In this document: positions 17,026 through 25,720 of the stretch, one piece after another | How positions within the stretch are numbered: position 1 is the stretch's first letter | Layout of the letters: each line of letters begins with the position of its first letter | DNA from: Rhizobium sp. RU33A | Lineage (GTDB): Bacteria; Pseudomonadota; Alphaproteobacteria; Rhizobiales; Rhizobiaceae | Assembly (NCBI RefSeq): GCF_900156055.1 | Contig: NZ_FTMQ01000001.1 | Span: forward strand, 744,001-808,000 | Direction of reading: 5' to 3' | Length of the DNA stretch: 64,000 bases | The notes under the pieces: model-generated | Database searches by the model: none | What the model saw: only the letters and a program-made list of their open reading frames with translations | Told to the model about the DNA's origin: nothing | Position numbers and translations under genes: made by a program

Positions 17026-17850
17026 ATGACCGAATCCATAACCCCGCCGCGCCGGATCGATGGCACCGGCATGCTGCTCGCACTCGTGCTTTCGATCGTC
17101 GTCGTCCTGCCTCTGCTCGTCGTCGGCATCTGGGCCTTCACCGAGGTCTGGCGCTATCCGAATGTGCTGCCACAGCAATTCGGTCTGCGGTTCTGGGAGC
17201 AGACGCTCAACCGTTCGGATGTGTGGAGTGCGCTATGGCTGAGCCTGACGCTCTCGGCCGTGGTGACGCTTGCCTCCGCGGTCATCTGCCTGCCGGCGGC
17301 TTATGCCTTTGCGCGGATGCGGTTTCCAGGCCGGGACCTATTGTTCTTCTCGTTTCTCGCAGGCCATGCCTTCCCGAAATTCGGTCTCCTCGTCGCCATC
17401 GCCGCGATCTTCCTGCAGCTCGACCTGATCGGCACGTTCTGGGGGGTAGCGCTTATCCAGCTCGTCAACACGCTGATGTTCATGATCTGGATCCCGGTTG
17501 CCGCATTCCAGGCCGTCGATCGCCGCATGGAAGAGGCTGCCCGCGACGTGGGTGCAGGCCCTTTCCGTGTCTTCTGGTCGATCACCTTGCCCCAGGCCGC
17601 GCCCACCATCGCGGCGGCCCTTCTCCTGACATTCGTCGGCACCTTCTATGAGACGGAAGGCGCCTGGCTGATCGGCGCGCCGGGCATCCGCACCATGCCC
17701 GTGCTGATGATCAGCTTCATCAACAACCAGATGGTCATCCAGTTCGGTGCGGTCCTGTCCGTCATGCTCTGGGTCCCCTCCTTCATCGCCTTGATGTTCG
17801 CCCGCCGGGTGATCGGCGGCAACGCCTTTGCCAAGGGCTTTGGGGGATGA
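17026..17850 (+). CDS. ABC transporter permease, second subunit
   Basis: 274 aa, about six membrane segments, with the EAA loop EEAARDVGAGPFRVFWSITLPQ. A longer open frame starts far upstream inside the preceding permease, so I start at ATG 17026. An alternative ATG at 17017 overlaps the previous TGA but has GGGGAG directly against it, which is too close for a good ribosome site. It completes the inner-membrane channel for the binding protein encoded two genes upstream. Confidence 0.88.
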   Translation: MTESITPPRRIDGTGMLLALVLSIVVVLPLLVVGIWAFTEVWRYPNVLPQQFGLRFWEQTLNRSDVWSALWLSLTLSAVVTLASAVICLPAAYAFARMRFPGRDLLFFSFLAGHAFPKFGLLVAIAAIFLQLDLIGTFWGVALIQLVNTLMFMIWIPVAAFQAVDRRMEEAARDVGAGPFRVFWSITLPQAAPTIAAALLLTFVGTFYETEGAWLIGAPGIRTMPVLMISFINNQMVIQFGAVLSVMLWVPSFIALMFARRVIGGNAFAKGFGG

Positions 17851-17875
17851 ACAACAGCCTTACAGGAATGCCAAG

Positions 17876-18922
17876 ATGTCCAAACTGAGCATACGCGCGG
17901 TCTCCAAGGTCTTTGGGGCAGGAACCACCGCCGTCGACAGCGTCTCGCTCGATGTCGCGGATGGCGAGCTGGTCTGCCTGCTCGGCCCTTCCGGTTCCGG
18001 CAAGTCGACCTTGCTGCGCATGGTAGGTGGCTTCGAACAGCCTTCATCGGGAACGATCGCGATCGACGATCAGGACGTGACGCGTCTGCCGCCGGAGCAA
18101 CGTCCGACAGGCATGGTCTTTCAGAGCCATGCACTCTGGTCGCACATGAATGTCTTCAACAACCTCGCCTTCGGGCTGAAGCTGCGCAAGCGTCCGGCTG
18201 CCGAAATCCGTGACAGGGTCGAGGGCGTGCTCGAGCTCGTCGGCCTGAAGGGCTACGACCGACGCATGACCAACGAGCTCTCGGGAGGCCAGCAGCAGCG
18301 CGTGGCACTCGCACGCTCTCTCATCCTCGAACCGAAGATCCTGCTTCTGGACGAGCCCTTCGCAAGCCTCGACCAGCACCTGCGGGAGCGGTTGCGTGAG
18401 GAGGTGCGCGACATCCAGCTTCGCCTGAAGATCACGACGCTGTTCGTGACCCACGGGCAGGACGAGGCCCTCTCCATGGCGGACCGCATCGTGGTCATGC
18501 AAAACGGCAGGACCGAGCAGGCCGATCGGCCGGAGATCATCTATCGCGATCCGCAAACGCCCTTTGTCGCTGGCTTCATCGGCACGATGAACTTCGTCGA
18601 AGGCAGGGTCGAGAACGGCCGTTTCGTGCATCCCGACCTGTCTGTGGACATGCCCGTTTCGGATGGCCCGGTCACACTGGCCGTCAGGCCTGAGGCACTC
18701 GACCTCGTCAGCACACAAGACGGCGCGGCAGTCGTCCACCGTGTGACCGATTTCGGAACCCATGGTCTCGTCGATCTGCATCTCTCCGATGGCACGCGGC
18801 TCAAATCCCTGGTGCGCAGCCCCGAACCCTTCAGTTCCGGCCATGCCGTGGATCTGCGCCCTCGCGCCTTTGCCGCCTTCCGCGACAACGTCAAACTCTA
18901 CCGGTCCTCTGATGCAGCCTGA
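17876..18922 (+). CDS. ABC transporter ATP-binding protein (PotA/UgpC class, TOBE domain)
   Basis: 348 aa from ATG 17876. Walker A GPSGSGKST, signature LSGGQQQRVA and Walker B LLLDEPFASLD are intact, with the switch His in FVTHGQDEA. The C-terminal ~110 residues (from NFVEGRVENGRF) form a TOBE-type regulatory domain, as in sugar and polyamine importers. The end overlaps the phosphodiesterase start by 11 bases, which ties the enzymes to the transporter. Confidence 0.92.
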   Translation: MSKLSIRAVSKVFGAGTTAVDSVSLDVADGELVCLLGPSGSGKSTLLRMVGGFEQPSSGTIAIDDQDVTRLPPEQRPTGMVFQSHALWSHMNVFNNLAFGLKLRKRPAAEIRDRVEGVLELVGLKGYDRRMTNELSGGQQQRVALARSLILEPKILLLDEPFASLDQHLRERLREEVRDIQLRLKITTLFVTHGQDEALSMADRIVVMQNGRTEQADRPEIIYRDPQTPFVAGFIGTMNFVEGRVENGRFVHPDLSVDMPVSDGPVTLAVRPEALDLVSTQDGAAVVHRVTDFGTHGLVDLHLSDGTRLKSLVRSPEPFSSGHAVDLRPRAFAAFRDNVKLYRSSDAA

Positions 18923-19760
18923 TCCCCTATTCCTCGACCACCAGGGCCACCGGACCCTCATCAAGTGGCACCGGGCGCGGAGAAAAGCCTCCGACGCCGA
19001 GTTCACGCCGACCCGCATTCTCGACGCCATACGTCTCGGCGCGAGTGTCGAGGTGGATCTCGTGGTGCATGCCGACAAGGGTTTTGCGATCCTGCACGAT
19101 CTCGAACTCGATCACGGCACCACCGGATCCGGCCTGGTCTGCGAGACATCAGCCGAAACCCTGCGCCAGCTTTTCCTTCGAGGAAACGACGGGGAGCCGA
19201 TCGCTGACCGGGTGATGTTGCTCGAGGATCTCTGCAGCCTCTTGGCTGCAAACCCTGCCCATCCCGATGCCCTTCTGCAGCTCGACTACAAGGAAGACCT
19301 GTCGCGCCTGTCGCCGGCCGTCATTGCCAATTTCGCGGCGGCCCTCTCCAAGGTGGCGCATACGATGATCCTTTCGGGGGGCGATAGCGCTGCCGTCGCG
19401 TCTCTGGCTGCCGCCACGCCGGGGCTCAGAACCGGATACGACCCGACCTATGTCGGCGTACTCGATGACTTGCAATCCCGGGAGGACTTCTCGCGCTTTA
19501 TTGCAGCTGCACTGAAGACGGCACCGGAAGCGGCGATGATATATCTCGACTACGAGCTCATTCTTGCGGCCGATGCAGCCGGCGTCGATCTCATCGGCGC
19601 CGTGCACGACGACAACCGGCGTGTCGATGCCTGGACCATCCGGTCGATCAATGCGGCCACGCTTGCAAAGATCCGCCGTCTCCTCGACCTGCGGGTCAAT
19701 CAGATCACCACGGATGACCCCGAGGGTCTCCTGTTCGCATTGGCTGAAGGAGCCGCCTGA
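18912..19760 (+). CDS. glycerophosphodiester phosphodiesterase family protein
   Basis: 282 aa from ATG 18912; the upstream open frame lies inside the ATPase gene. Family landmarks are recognisable but divergent: WHRARR in place of the usual AHRG, VEVDLVVHADKGFAILHD supplying the E-x-D metal ligands and the HD, then LQLDYK and VDAWTI near the end. These enzymes hydrolyse glycerophosphodiesters to an alcohol and glycerol-3-phosphate. There is no signal peptide, so it would act on substrate after import by the preceding ABC transporter. It shares one base with the next gene (TGATG). Confidence 0.82.
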   Translation: MQPDPLFLDHQGHRTLIKWHRARRKASDAEFTPTRILDAIRLGASVEVDLVVHADKGFAILHDLELDHGTTGSGLVCETSAETLRQLFLRGNDGEPIADRVMLLEDLCSLLAANPAHPDALLQLDYKEDLSRLSPAVIANFAAALSKVAHTMILSGGDSAAVASLAAATPGLRTGYDPTYVGVLDDLQSREDFSRFIAAALKTAPEAAMIYLDYELILAADAAGVDLIGAVHDDNRRVDAWTIRSINAATLAKIRRLLDLRVNQITTDDPEGLLFALAEGAA

Positions 19761-20566
19761 TGTCCATCGATCCCGCAATCGTCTTGGCAGACATGATCGA
19801 GGCCGCGCGGCGCGCCGGCGCGCTGACGATTGAGCATTTTCATCGCAGGGAGACGCTGAAGATCGGCGTGAAGGGACCGGGCGATTTCGTCAGTATTGCC
19901 GACGAGCAGTCCGAAACCCTGATCCGCGATCACCTGCTGACGCGCTATCCCGACTGGAGCCTGAGCGGGGAAGAATTTCCGCCGGTCGAGGGTAAGGACG
20001 ATACCTATCGCTTTCTCGTCGACCCGATCGATGGAACCACCAATTTCCTCTGGGGTCTCGACTATACGATTACGATTGCCTTGCGGCGGGCGGGAGAAAC
20101 GATCTGCGGCCTCGTCTACAATCCTGTGACGGACGAGATGTTCACGGCCGTCAAAGGGCAGGGTGCTTACCTCAACGGCAAGCGGCTCGAAATGCGCGAC
20201 AGCGTCGATGTCAGCCAGATGGTTGTCGGAACCGGCCTTCCTACCCCGAACCTCTCCATGCATCCCGGGGCCTATGCGCGGCTGGATGCGATCCGCGCAC
20301 CGATCGGCGCCGTCCGCGTTCTCGGCAGTGCCGCCAATTGTTGCGCCTATGTCGCCTGCGGTCGCTTTACCGGGTACTTCGAGCAGACCGGTTTCGTCGA
20401 TACGGCAGCCGGGATTCTCCTGGTGGAAGAAGCCGGTGGAGTCGTGACCGACTGGTGGGGCCGGGGGCCGGAATTATTCGAGAAATCCGGTTTGCTGATC
20501 GTCGCCAATCCCGGCACGCACCGGTTTCTCCTGAACCAGCTGTCCAGCGTCGAACGGGCAGACTGA
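19760..20566 (+). CDS. inositol monophosphatase family phosphatase
   Basis: 268 aa. The metal-binding motifs of the IMPase/SuhB/CysQ superfamily are complete: DEQSET, GEEFP, DPIDGTTNF and, near the C-terminus, GFVDTAAGILLVEEAGG. It dephosphorylates small phosphates such as myo-inositol-1-phosphate or related sugar phosphates; the exact substrate cannot be read from sequence. It is the last gene of the LacI-controlled operon, directly after a glycerophosphodiesterase. That would make sense if the imported compound were a glycerophospho-polyol (for example glycerophosphoinositol). Confidence 0.88.
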   Translation: MSIDPAIVLADMIEAARRAGALTIEHFHRRETLKIGVKGPGDFVSIADEQSETLIRDHLLTRYPDWSLSGEEFPPVEGKDDTYRFLVDPIDGTTNFLWGLDYTITIALRRAGETICGLVYNPVTDEMFTAVKGQGAYLNGKRLEMRDSVDVSQMVVGTGLPTPNLSMHPGAYARLDAIRAPIGAVRVLGSAANCCAYVACGRFTGYFEQTGFVDTAAGILLVEEAGGVVTDWWGRGPELFEKSGLLIVANPGTHRFLLNQLSSVERAD

Positions 20567-20595
20567 GGTCTCGGGCCCAGTTAGGCACCCATCGA

Positions 20596-20617
20596 AGCGG
20601 GGCCGGAAGGCCCCGCT
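20596..20617. terminator. hairpin between the convergent phosphatase and ugpC genes
   Basis: AGCGGGGCC pairs perfectly with GGCCCCGCT across a GGAA tetraloop. It lies 30 bases after the plus-strand stop and 21 bases beyond the ugpC stop, so it can act on both strands. Confidence 0.75.
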
Positions 20618-20637
20618 GATGTATCGAACCTATGGTC

Positions 20638-21687
20638 TCAGTTGAGACGCGCGCCGTTTGCATCGAAGTAGTGCAGGTCCGATGCCTTCGCGCCGATCTG
20701 CACCATGTCGTCCATCTCGATCCGCGAGCGACCCGCCACACGGAAGACGATGTCGCTGCCATCGGTGAGCGTTCCATGAACGTAGCTTTCGGCCCCGACG
20801 AGTTCGACCGCGGCGACCTTGACGTTTGCCGTGAAGATCTCGTCCCCCGGCACGTCCGTGATCAGGTGGAGGTCTTCCGGGCGAATGCCGAGGGTGGCAG
20901 TGCCTGACGGGACCGACGCCTCTGACGTCATCGACCAGCTGTCGGTTGCCTTCGCCATCTGCATCAGGTTCATCGAGGGTGAACCGATGAAGGTTGCCAC
21001 GAAGGTCGTCGCCGGACGCTCGTAAAGCTCGATCGGCGTGCCCACCTGTTCGATACGACCGGCATTCAGCACCACAAGCCTGTCGGCGAGCGTCATCGCT
21101 TCCATCTGGTCATGGGTCACGTAGACGCTGGTTGTGGCGAGCGACCGCTGCAGCCGCTTGATCTCGACGCGCATCTGCACGCGCAGCTTCGCATCGAGGT
21201 TCGACAGCGGTTCGTCGAAGAGATAGGCCGCCGGTTCGCGCACGATCGCGCGACCCATGGCCACACGCTGACGCTGGCCGCCGGAAAGCTGGCGGGGTTT
21301 GCGCTCCAGGAACTGCTCGATCTCCAGTGCCTTGGCCGCCTGCTCGATGCGACGGTCAATCTCGTCCTTCGGCGTATTGCGGTTCTTGAGCCCGTAAGCC
21401 AGATTCTGGCGGACGGTCATATGCGGGTAGAGCGCATAGTTCTGGAACACCATGGCAATGTCGCGCTCGGATGGTTCCAGCTGGTTGACGACTCGGTCGC
21501 CGATCGCGATGTCGCCACCTGAGATGCTCTCAAGGCCGGCAATCATGCGCAACAGCGTGGACTTGCCGCAGCCAGATGGCCCGACGAGAACCACGAGCTC
21601 CCCATCGGCGATTTCCAGAGACACGCCTTTGATGGCTTCGACATTGCCATACATCTTGCGGACATCGTTCAAAACAATCTGGGCCAT
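20638..21687 (-). CDS. ugpC: sn-glycerol-3-phosphate ABC transporter ATP-binding protein
   Basis: 349 aa from ATG 21687, which shares its first base with the TAA of ugpE; an extension to 21723 lies inside ugpE. Walker [10 protein letters not shown], signature [14 protein letters not shown] and Walker [11 protein letters not shown] are intact, and a C-terminal MalK-like regulatory domain follows from ~245. In UgpC this domain is the site of inhibition by the PhoU/phosphate or PII-like systems in some bacteria. It is the last gene of the ugpBAEC operon. Paralogy with the other ATPase in this window is evident, but the TOBE regions differ. Confidence 0.92.
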   Translation of the reverse strand: MAQIVLNDVRKMYGNVEAIKGVSLEIADGELVVLVGPSGCGKSTLLRMIAGLESISGGDIAIGDRVVNQLEPSERDIAMVFQNYALYPHMTVRQNLAYGLKNRNTPKDEIDRRIEQAAKALEIEQFLERKPRQLSGGQRQRVAMGRAIVREPAAYLFDEPLSNLDAKLRVQMRVEIKRLQRSLATTSVYVTHDQMEAMTLADRLVVLNAGRIEQVGTPIELYERPATTFVATFIGSPSMNLMQMAKATDSWSMTSEASVPSGTATLGIRPEDLHLITDVPGDEIFTANVKVAAVELVGAESYVHGTLTDGSDIVFRVAGRSRIEMDDMVQIGAKASDLHYFDANGARLN

Positions 21688-22535
21688 TACTTTTCTGTCT
21701 CCACAAGACCTTTGACGAACCATCGCTGCATCAGAACGACAACGATGATGGGAGGGATGATGGCGAGGATCGCCGTAACCATGACGTAATTCCAGGGCGT
21801 GGAGGCGTCGGTGAAATCGACCATGCGGCGCAGACCGATGATGATGGTGTTCATCTTGGCATCGTTCGTGACCAGAAGCGGCCAGAGATACTGGGTCCAG
21901 CCATAGATGAAGAGGATCACGAAGAGTGCTGCGATGTTGGTGGTCGACAGCGGCAGCAGGATGTCCTTCATGAAGCGGAACGGCCCGGCATTATCGATGC
22001 GCGCGGCTTCCACCAGCTCGCCCGGTATCGTCAGGAAGAACTGCCGGAACAGGAAGGTTGCCGTCGCCGACGCCATCAGCGGGAGTGTGAGCCCAGCATA
22101 GGTGTCGATCAGCCCAAGATCCACGATCACCTTGTAGGTGGGCAGAATGCGCACCTCGACCGGTAGCATCAGGGTGATGAAGATCATCCAGAAGAAGAAC
22201 ATCCGGAACCGGAAGCGGAAGAAGACAATCGCGAAGGCCGAGAGGAACGAAATGATGATCTTGCCGACGGCGATCGCGATCGCGACGACGAAGGAATTGA
22301 ACAGCAGCCGCTCGAGGCTCACGCCGACGACGCGCTCGACGCCGCCGGACATGGCTTCCGTGTAGTTTTCGACCAGGTGGTCGCCGGGAAACAGCGACAT
22401 GGGCGGCCGGATGATATCCTGCGAGCTCATGGAGGACGCGATGAAGGTGTAGTAGATCGGAAAGGCAACGACGATGATGCCGATGACGAGGATCAGGTGG
22501 CCAATCAGATTGGCGATAGGGCGTTTTTCAATCAT
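21687..22535 (-). CDS. ugpE: sn-glycerol-3-phosphate ABC transporter permease
   Basis: 282 aa, six membrane segments, MalG class. The EAA loop is [32 protein letters not shown] and the [15 protein letters not shown] periplasmic stretch are typical of UgpE. The ATG is preceded by GAGGAC. The partner permease UgpA ends nine bases upstream. Confidence 0.93.
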   Translation of the reverse strand: MIEKRPIANLIGHLILVIGIIVVAFPIYYTFIASSMSSQDIIRPPMSLFPGDHLVENYTEAMSGGVERVVGVSLERLLFNSFVVAIAIAVGKIIISFLSAFAIVFFRFRFRMFFFWMIFITLMLPVEVRILPTYKVIVDLGLIDTYAGLTLPLMASATATFLFRQFFLTIPGELVEAARIDNAGPFRFMKDILLPLSTTNIAALFVILFIYGWTQYLWPLLVTNDAKMNTIIIGLRRMVDFTDASTPWNYVMVTAILAIIPPIIVVVLMQRWFVKGLVETEK

Positions 22536-22544
22536 GTCCGGTCC

Positions 22545-23426
22545 TCAGCCATAATGAACCCGCTTCTCGACGAAGCGGAACTGGAAGGCAGTCAGGCCGA
22601 TCACGATGATCATCAGGATGACGGACTGCGCTGCGGATGAGCCGAGGTTCAGGTTGACGAAGCCGTCATTGTAAACCTTGTAAACCAGCGTTTCGGTCGC
22701 CTTGGCCGGGCCGCCACCGGTGACGGCATGGATGATGCCGAAGGTGTCGAAGAACGCGTAGACGGTGTTGACCACCAGCAGGAAGAAGGTCGTCGGCGCC
22801 AGAAGCGGGAAGATGATCGTCCAGAACCGTCGGCTACCACGGGCCCCGTCGATGGCGGCCGCTTCGATCAGCGACTTCGGGATCGCCTGAAGGCCTGCAA
22901 CGAAGAAGAGGAAATTGTAGCTGATCTGCTTCCAGGCGGCGGCGAAGACGATGAGCGCCATGGCCTGGTCGCCCTTCAGAAGCGGATCCCAATCAAAGCC
23001 TGTGGAGCGCAAGAGATAGGCAAGCGTTCCCATGGCCGGGTTGAACATGAAGAGCCACAGCATGCCGGCAACGGCAGGGGCTACGGCATAGGGCCAGATC
23101 AGCAGCGTGCGGTAGAAGGTCTGACCGCGGACCACCTTGTCGGCAGCCGTGGCCAGAAGCAGCGCGACCGCCATCGAGACGAGAGCCGTCAGCGCGCTGA
23201 ACACGATCGTCACCTGGAACGCGTGCAGGTAATTCGGATCCGACAGAATGTTGGAGAAATTGGCAAAGCCCACGAAGGTGCTTTGGAGCCCGAACGGATC
23301 TTCCCGCAGCATGGACTGGTAGATCGCCTGGCTTGCGGGCCAGAAGAAGAAGACCAGCGTCAGGATGATCTGGGGCGCCAACAGCAGGTAGGGCAGGATT
23401 TTGTTCGGGAAGTGAACCGTGTGCAA
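22545..23426 (-). CDS. ugpA: sn-glycerol-3-phosphate ABC transporter permease
   Basis: 293 aa, MalF class with six membrane segments. [14 protein letters not shown] at the N-terminus and [23 protein letters not shown] (EAA loop) are characteristic of UgpA. The start is a TTG with a strong GAGGAG seven bases ahead (23433-23438 on the plus strand as CTCCTC), so the weak start codon looks genuine. It follows ugpB after 77 bases containing a terminator-like hairpin, which should lower permease expression relative to the binding protein. Confidence 0.92.
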   Translation of the reverse strand: MHTVHFPNKILPYLLLAPQIILTLVFFFWPASQAIYQSMLREDPFGLQSTFVGFANFSNILSDPNYLHAFQVTIVFSALTALVSMAVALLLATAADKVVRGQTFYRTLLIWPYAVAPAVAGMLWLFMFNPAMGTLAYLLRSTGFDWDPLLKGDQAMALIVFAAAWKQISYNFLFFVAGLQAIPKSLIEAAAIDGARGSRRFWTIIFPLLAPTTFFLLVVNTVYAFFDTFGIIHAVTGGGPAKATETLVYKVYNDGFVNLNLGSSAAQSVILMIIVIGLTAFQFRFVEKRVHYG

Positions 23427-23450
23427 GGCGATGCTCCTCAGCCGGCCATG

Positions 23451-23487
23451 GAAAAAGCACTGCCCGCACCTTGCGATGCGGGCAGTG
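23451..23487 (-). terminator. intercistronic terminator/attenuator between ugpB and ugpA
   Basis: On the minus strand CACTGCCCGCA pairs perfectly with TGCGGGCAGTG (11 bp, 8-base loop) and is followed by GC and a TTTTTC run. This is a classic Rho-independent layout placed between the binding-protein gene and the permeases. Partial read-through would give excess UgpB over the membrane subunits. Confidence 0.88.
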
Positions 23488-23503
23488 TCGTCATTCGGTC
23501 AGA

Positions 23504-24811
23504 TCAGTTGCTGGAGACGGAAGCGATGGCGGCATTGCCACGCTCGACGATCTTGTCGAGCGCCGTCTTGGCATCCTGCGAGCCGGCCAGCATGGCTTCG
23601 AACTCTTCGTTCATGATGTCGCGAACCTGTGGCAGGTTCGGCAGACGCACGCCCTTGGAGTTTTCGGTCGGAGCCTTGCCGGTCATCTGCAGGATCGGCG
23701 TTTCGCGCGCCGGGTTCTTCTCGTAGAAGCCCGAGGACTTGGTCGCCTCATAGGCCGCATTGGTCACCGGAAGATAGCCGGATACCTGGTGCAGGCGTGC
23801 CTGGATTTCCGTCTGCGACAGGAAGTTGAAGAACTGGGCGATGCCCTTGTATTCTTCATCGCTCTTTCCACCGAAGACCCAGAGGCTGGCGCCGCCCGGA
23901 ATGGTGTTCTGCGGGCCATTGCCTTCGTAGTAGGGAAGCTGGCCGATCCCGTAGTTCATGCCCGACTTCACGATGTCGCCGAGGCCACCGGAGGACTCGG
24001 TCATGATGGCGCATTCGCCCGAGAGGAACAGCTGCTTGGCTTCCGAGGTGCGGCCGCCATAGCGGAACGCGCCGTCCTTGGCCAGATCGGCGATCGACTG
24101 GAAATGCTGGACGTAGAGGTCAGAATTGACGTTCAGCTCGACGGTACCGCCGGCAAGACCGTTTTCATTCGTGCCATAGGAGACGTTGTTCCAGGCGGCA
24201 AAGTTCTCGGTCTGGATCCAGGTCAGCCAGGTCGAGGTCATGCCGCAGGGAGCAGCGCCGCTGTCCTTGATCTTGCGTGCGGCTTCGAAGACTTCCGGCC
24301 AGGTCTTGGGCGGGTTTTCTGCGTCGAGGCCGGCCTTCGTGAAGGCGTCCTTGTTGTAATAGAGAACCGGCGAGGACGAGTTGTAGGGGAAGGACAGCAT
24401 GGTGCCGTCAGGCTTCGAATAATAGGCGACGATGCCGGCCAGATAGTCGGACTTGTTGAACTCGAAGCCACCCTTCTGCAGCACTTCTGCGACCGGAACG
24501 ACAGCGCCTTCAGCGCCCATCATCACGCCCGAGCCAGCGTCGAAGACCTGAATGATGGCCGGCGGCTGCTTGGAGCGGAATGCGGCGATGCCGGCGTTCA
24601 GCGTTTCCGGATAGGTACCCTTGAAGACCGGCGTGATCTTGTAGTCGCTCTGGCTTTCGTTGAACTCCTTGGCCAGTTGGTCGACAACTTCATTGTTTGC
24701 GCCGGTCATGGCGTGCCACCACTGCAGCTCGGTGGCGGCAAAGGCAGAAGAGCCGAAAGAAAGCGAAAGCGCGAGGGTCGCCGCGGATGCAGCGAAACGT
24801 TTCGTGGACAT
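23504..24811 (-). CDS. ugpB: sn-glycerol-3-phosphate periplasmic binding protein
   Basis: 435 aa from ATG 24811, which has GGAGG four bases ahead; the longer open frame to 24985 is unsupported. The signal peptide ends near AFAATE. The mature N-terminus (ELQWWHAMTGANNEVVDQLA) and the AGFRSKQPPAI-like region are strongly UgpB-like. It binds glycerol-3-phosphate (and, in E. coli, glycerophosphocholine) for import as carbon or phosphate source. E. coli ugp is under PhoB; here one GTGACAG half-site occurs upstream at 24955-24961, but I see no clear partner repeat. Confidence 0.93.
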   Translation of the reverse strand: MSTKRFAASAATLALSLSFGSSAFAATELQWWHAMTGANNEVVDQLAKEFNESQSDYKITPVFKGTYPETLNAGIAAFRSKQPPAIIQVFDAGSGVMMGAEGAVVPVAEVLQKGGFEFNKSDYLAGIVAYYSKPDGTMLSFPYNSSSPVLYYNKDAFTKAGLDAENPPKTWPEVFEAARKIKDSGAAPCGMTSTWLTWIQTENFAAWNNVSYGTNENGLAGGTVELNVNSDLYVQHFQSIADLAKDGAFRYGGRTSEAKQLFLSGECAIMTESSGGLGDIVKSGMNYGIGQLPYYEGNGPQNTIPGGASLWVFGGKSDEEYKGIAQFFNFLSQTEIQARLHQVSGYLPVTNAAYEATKSSGFYEKNPARETPILQMTGKAPTENSKGVRLPNLPQVRDIMNEEFEAMLAGSQDAKTALDKIVERGNAAIASVSSN

Positions 24812-25243
24812 GGTGCCTCCCTGATGTTCCACCTGGCCAAGCGACAGGCTGGCCAAGACTTGCCCTACGTTAGATCCTCCCAGATCTGCGTGAGCGCGCT
24901 TCGTTTGAAGCGTGCCGCATTCAAAACGAAAACATATGAACCTGCAACGAAATTGTGACAGTCGGTTGTCTCGAACTGTGTACAATCAAAGATCGCGATC
25001 TGATGCTATTGAAAACGCGGGCGGAGAGGGGATCTGCACGGCACAAGGCTCGCCTTCTCGATCGCTCGCGACCACTTTCGCAAAGGCCGGATGAACAGCA
25101 TCTCGATCACATGCACGTGAAAGCGCGCCCCCGTCGACCTGAACGCTGGCTGAAGATGAGTGGTCCGACAATAGAGGATGCTTGAGCTTGCCGGGTGGAA
25201 AAATCCTTTCGAATATGCCACATCCGTCCTCGGAAGGATGGTC
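24812..25243. other. non-coding region upstream of ugpB and of the arrest-peptide gene
   Basis: These 432 bases hold the divergent promoters of ugpBAEC (minus) and of the arrest-peptide/secDF unit (plus). Open frames here have unnatural composition and no ribosome sites. Apart from a PhoB-like half-site near 24955, no operator, RNA gene or repeat stands out. Confidence 0.5.
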
Positions 25244-25651
25244 ATGGATGATCAAGACTTGAGGCATCACACGCCGCTTCGGCAGCGCGTTCACCTCAAA
25301 GCCGTCATTGCAAGTCTGTTTGCTTCGCTGCTCCTGGTGTTCGGCGGTGATGCTTTTGGTCGTCTTCACCACGGATCTTCCAGCGCAAGCGTCCTGAACA
25401 GCTCGGATGCCGGACAACTCGTCGCCGGCGCCACAAGTGACACCCGCTATCTCAGCGCATCCGAACGGTCCTCGCGACCGAAGCTGAGGCCGGGCGAGGC
25501 GGGTGACGGTTTTGTTGCGCCTGAGATCCACGCCGTCTGGACACGCCGACACGGTGACCTCGCCCAACGGATCCGTTCCGACCGCGCCCTCTTTCATTCG
25601 CCGTTGGCCTATCGGTCGCGCGCACCCCCAACGATCCAGCCCCTCGTCTGA
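25244..25651 (+). CDS. apdP: ApdP-like SecDF-regulatory translation arrest peptide (RAPP motif)
   Basis: 135 aa from ATG 25244, with GGAAGGA five bases upstream; a longer frame begins at 25178. The N-terminus is basic and followed by a hydrophobic segment (LKAVIASLFASLLLVFG, ~20-36) suited to act as a Sec signal. The rest is unstructured-looking and rich in Ser, Arg and Ala. RAPP occurs at residues 126-129 (codons 25619-25630), six residues before the stop. secDF begins 69 bases later. This matches the reported alphaproteobacterial ApdP class, in which RAPP stalls the ribosome, export of the nascent chain relieves the stall, and secDF expression responds. The homology call rests on architecture, motif and context. 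Confidence 0.78.
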   Translation: MDDQDLRHHTPLRQRVHLKAVIASLFASLLLVFGGDAFGRLHHGSSSASVLNSSDAGQLVAGATSDTRYLSASERSSRPKLRPGEAGDGFVAPEIHAVWTRRHGDLAQRIRSDRALFHSPLAYRSRAPPTIQPLV

Positions 25652-25661
25652 CCGTTTTGCC

Positions 25662-25714
25662 GCCATCTCCGTGATGGCTCGAACCGTTTGCGCCACTGCT
25701 CGTCAAGCAGCGGC
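25662..25714 (+). promoter_or_regulatory. two hairpins in the apdP-secDF intercistronic RNA, the second over the secDF ribosome site
   Basis: Hairpin 1 pairs GCCATC (25662-25667) with GATGGC (25673-25678) around TCCGT. Hairpin 2 pairs GCC-CTGCT (25692-25700) with AGCAG-GGC (25706-25714), with one A/C mismatch and a 5-base loop. Its 3' arm contains AGCAGCGG, the only Shine-Dalgarno-like stretch before ATG 25721. A ribosome stalled at RAPP would stop about 30 bases upstream of hairpin 1, so refolding between alternative structures is plausible. Confidence 0.5.
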
Positions 25715-25720
25715 CGCATA

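Noticed and set aside
24955-24961. PhoB box upstream of ugpB
   Set aside because: Only one GTGACAG half-site is clear; the expected second repeat at 11-base spacing is poor, so I do not call a Pho box.
24986-25696. Long minus-strand open frame across the arrest-peptide gene
   Set aside because: It lacks a ribosome site, has no recognisable domain and lies antisense to a frame with a good ribosome site, a hydrophobic signal and the RAPP motif.
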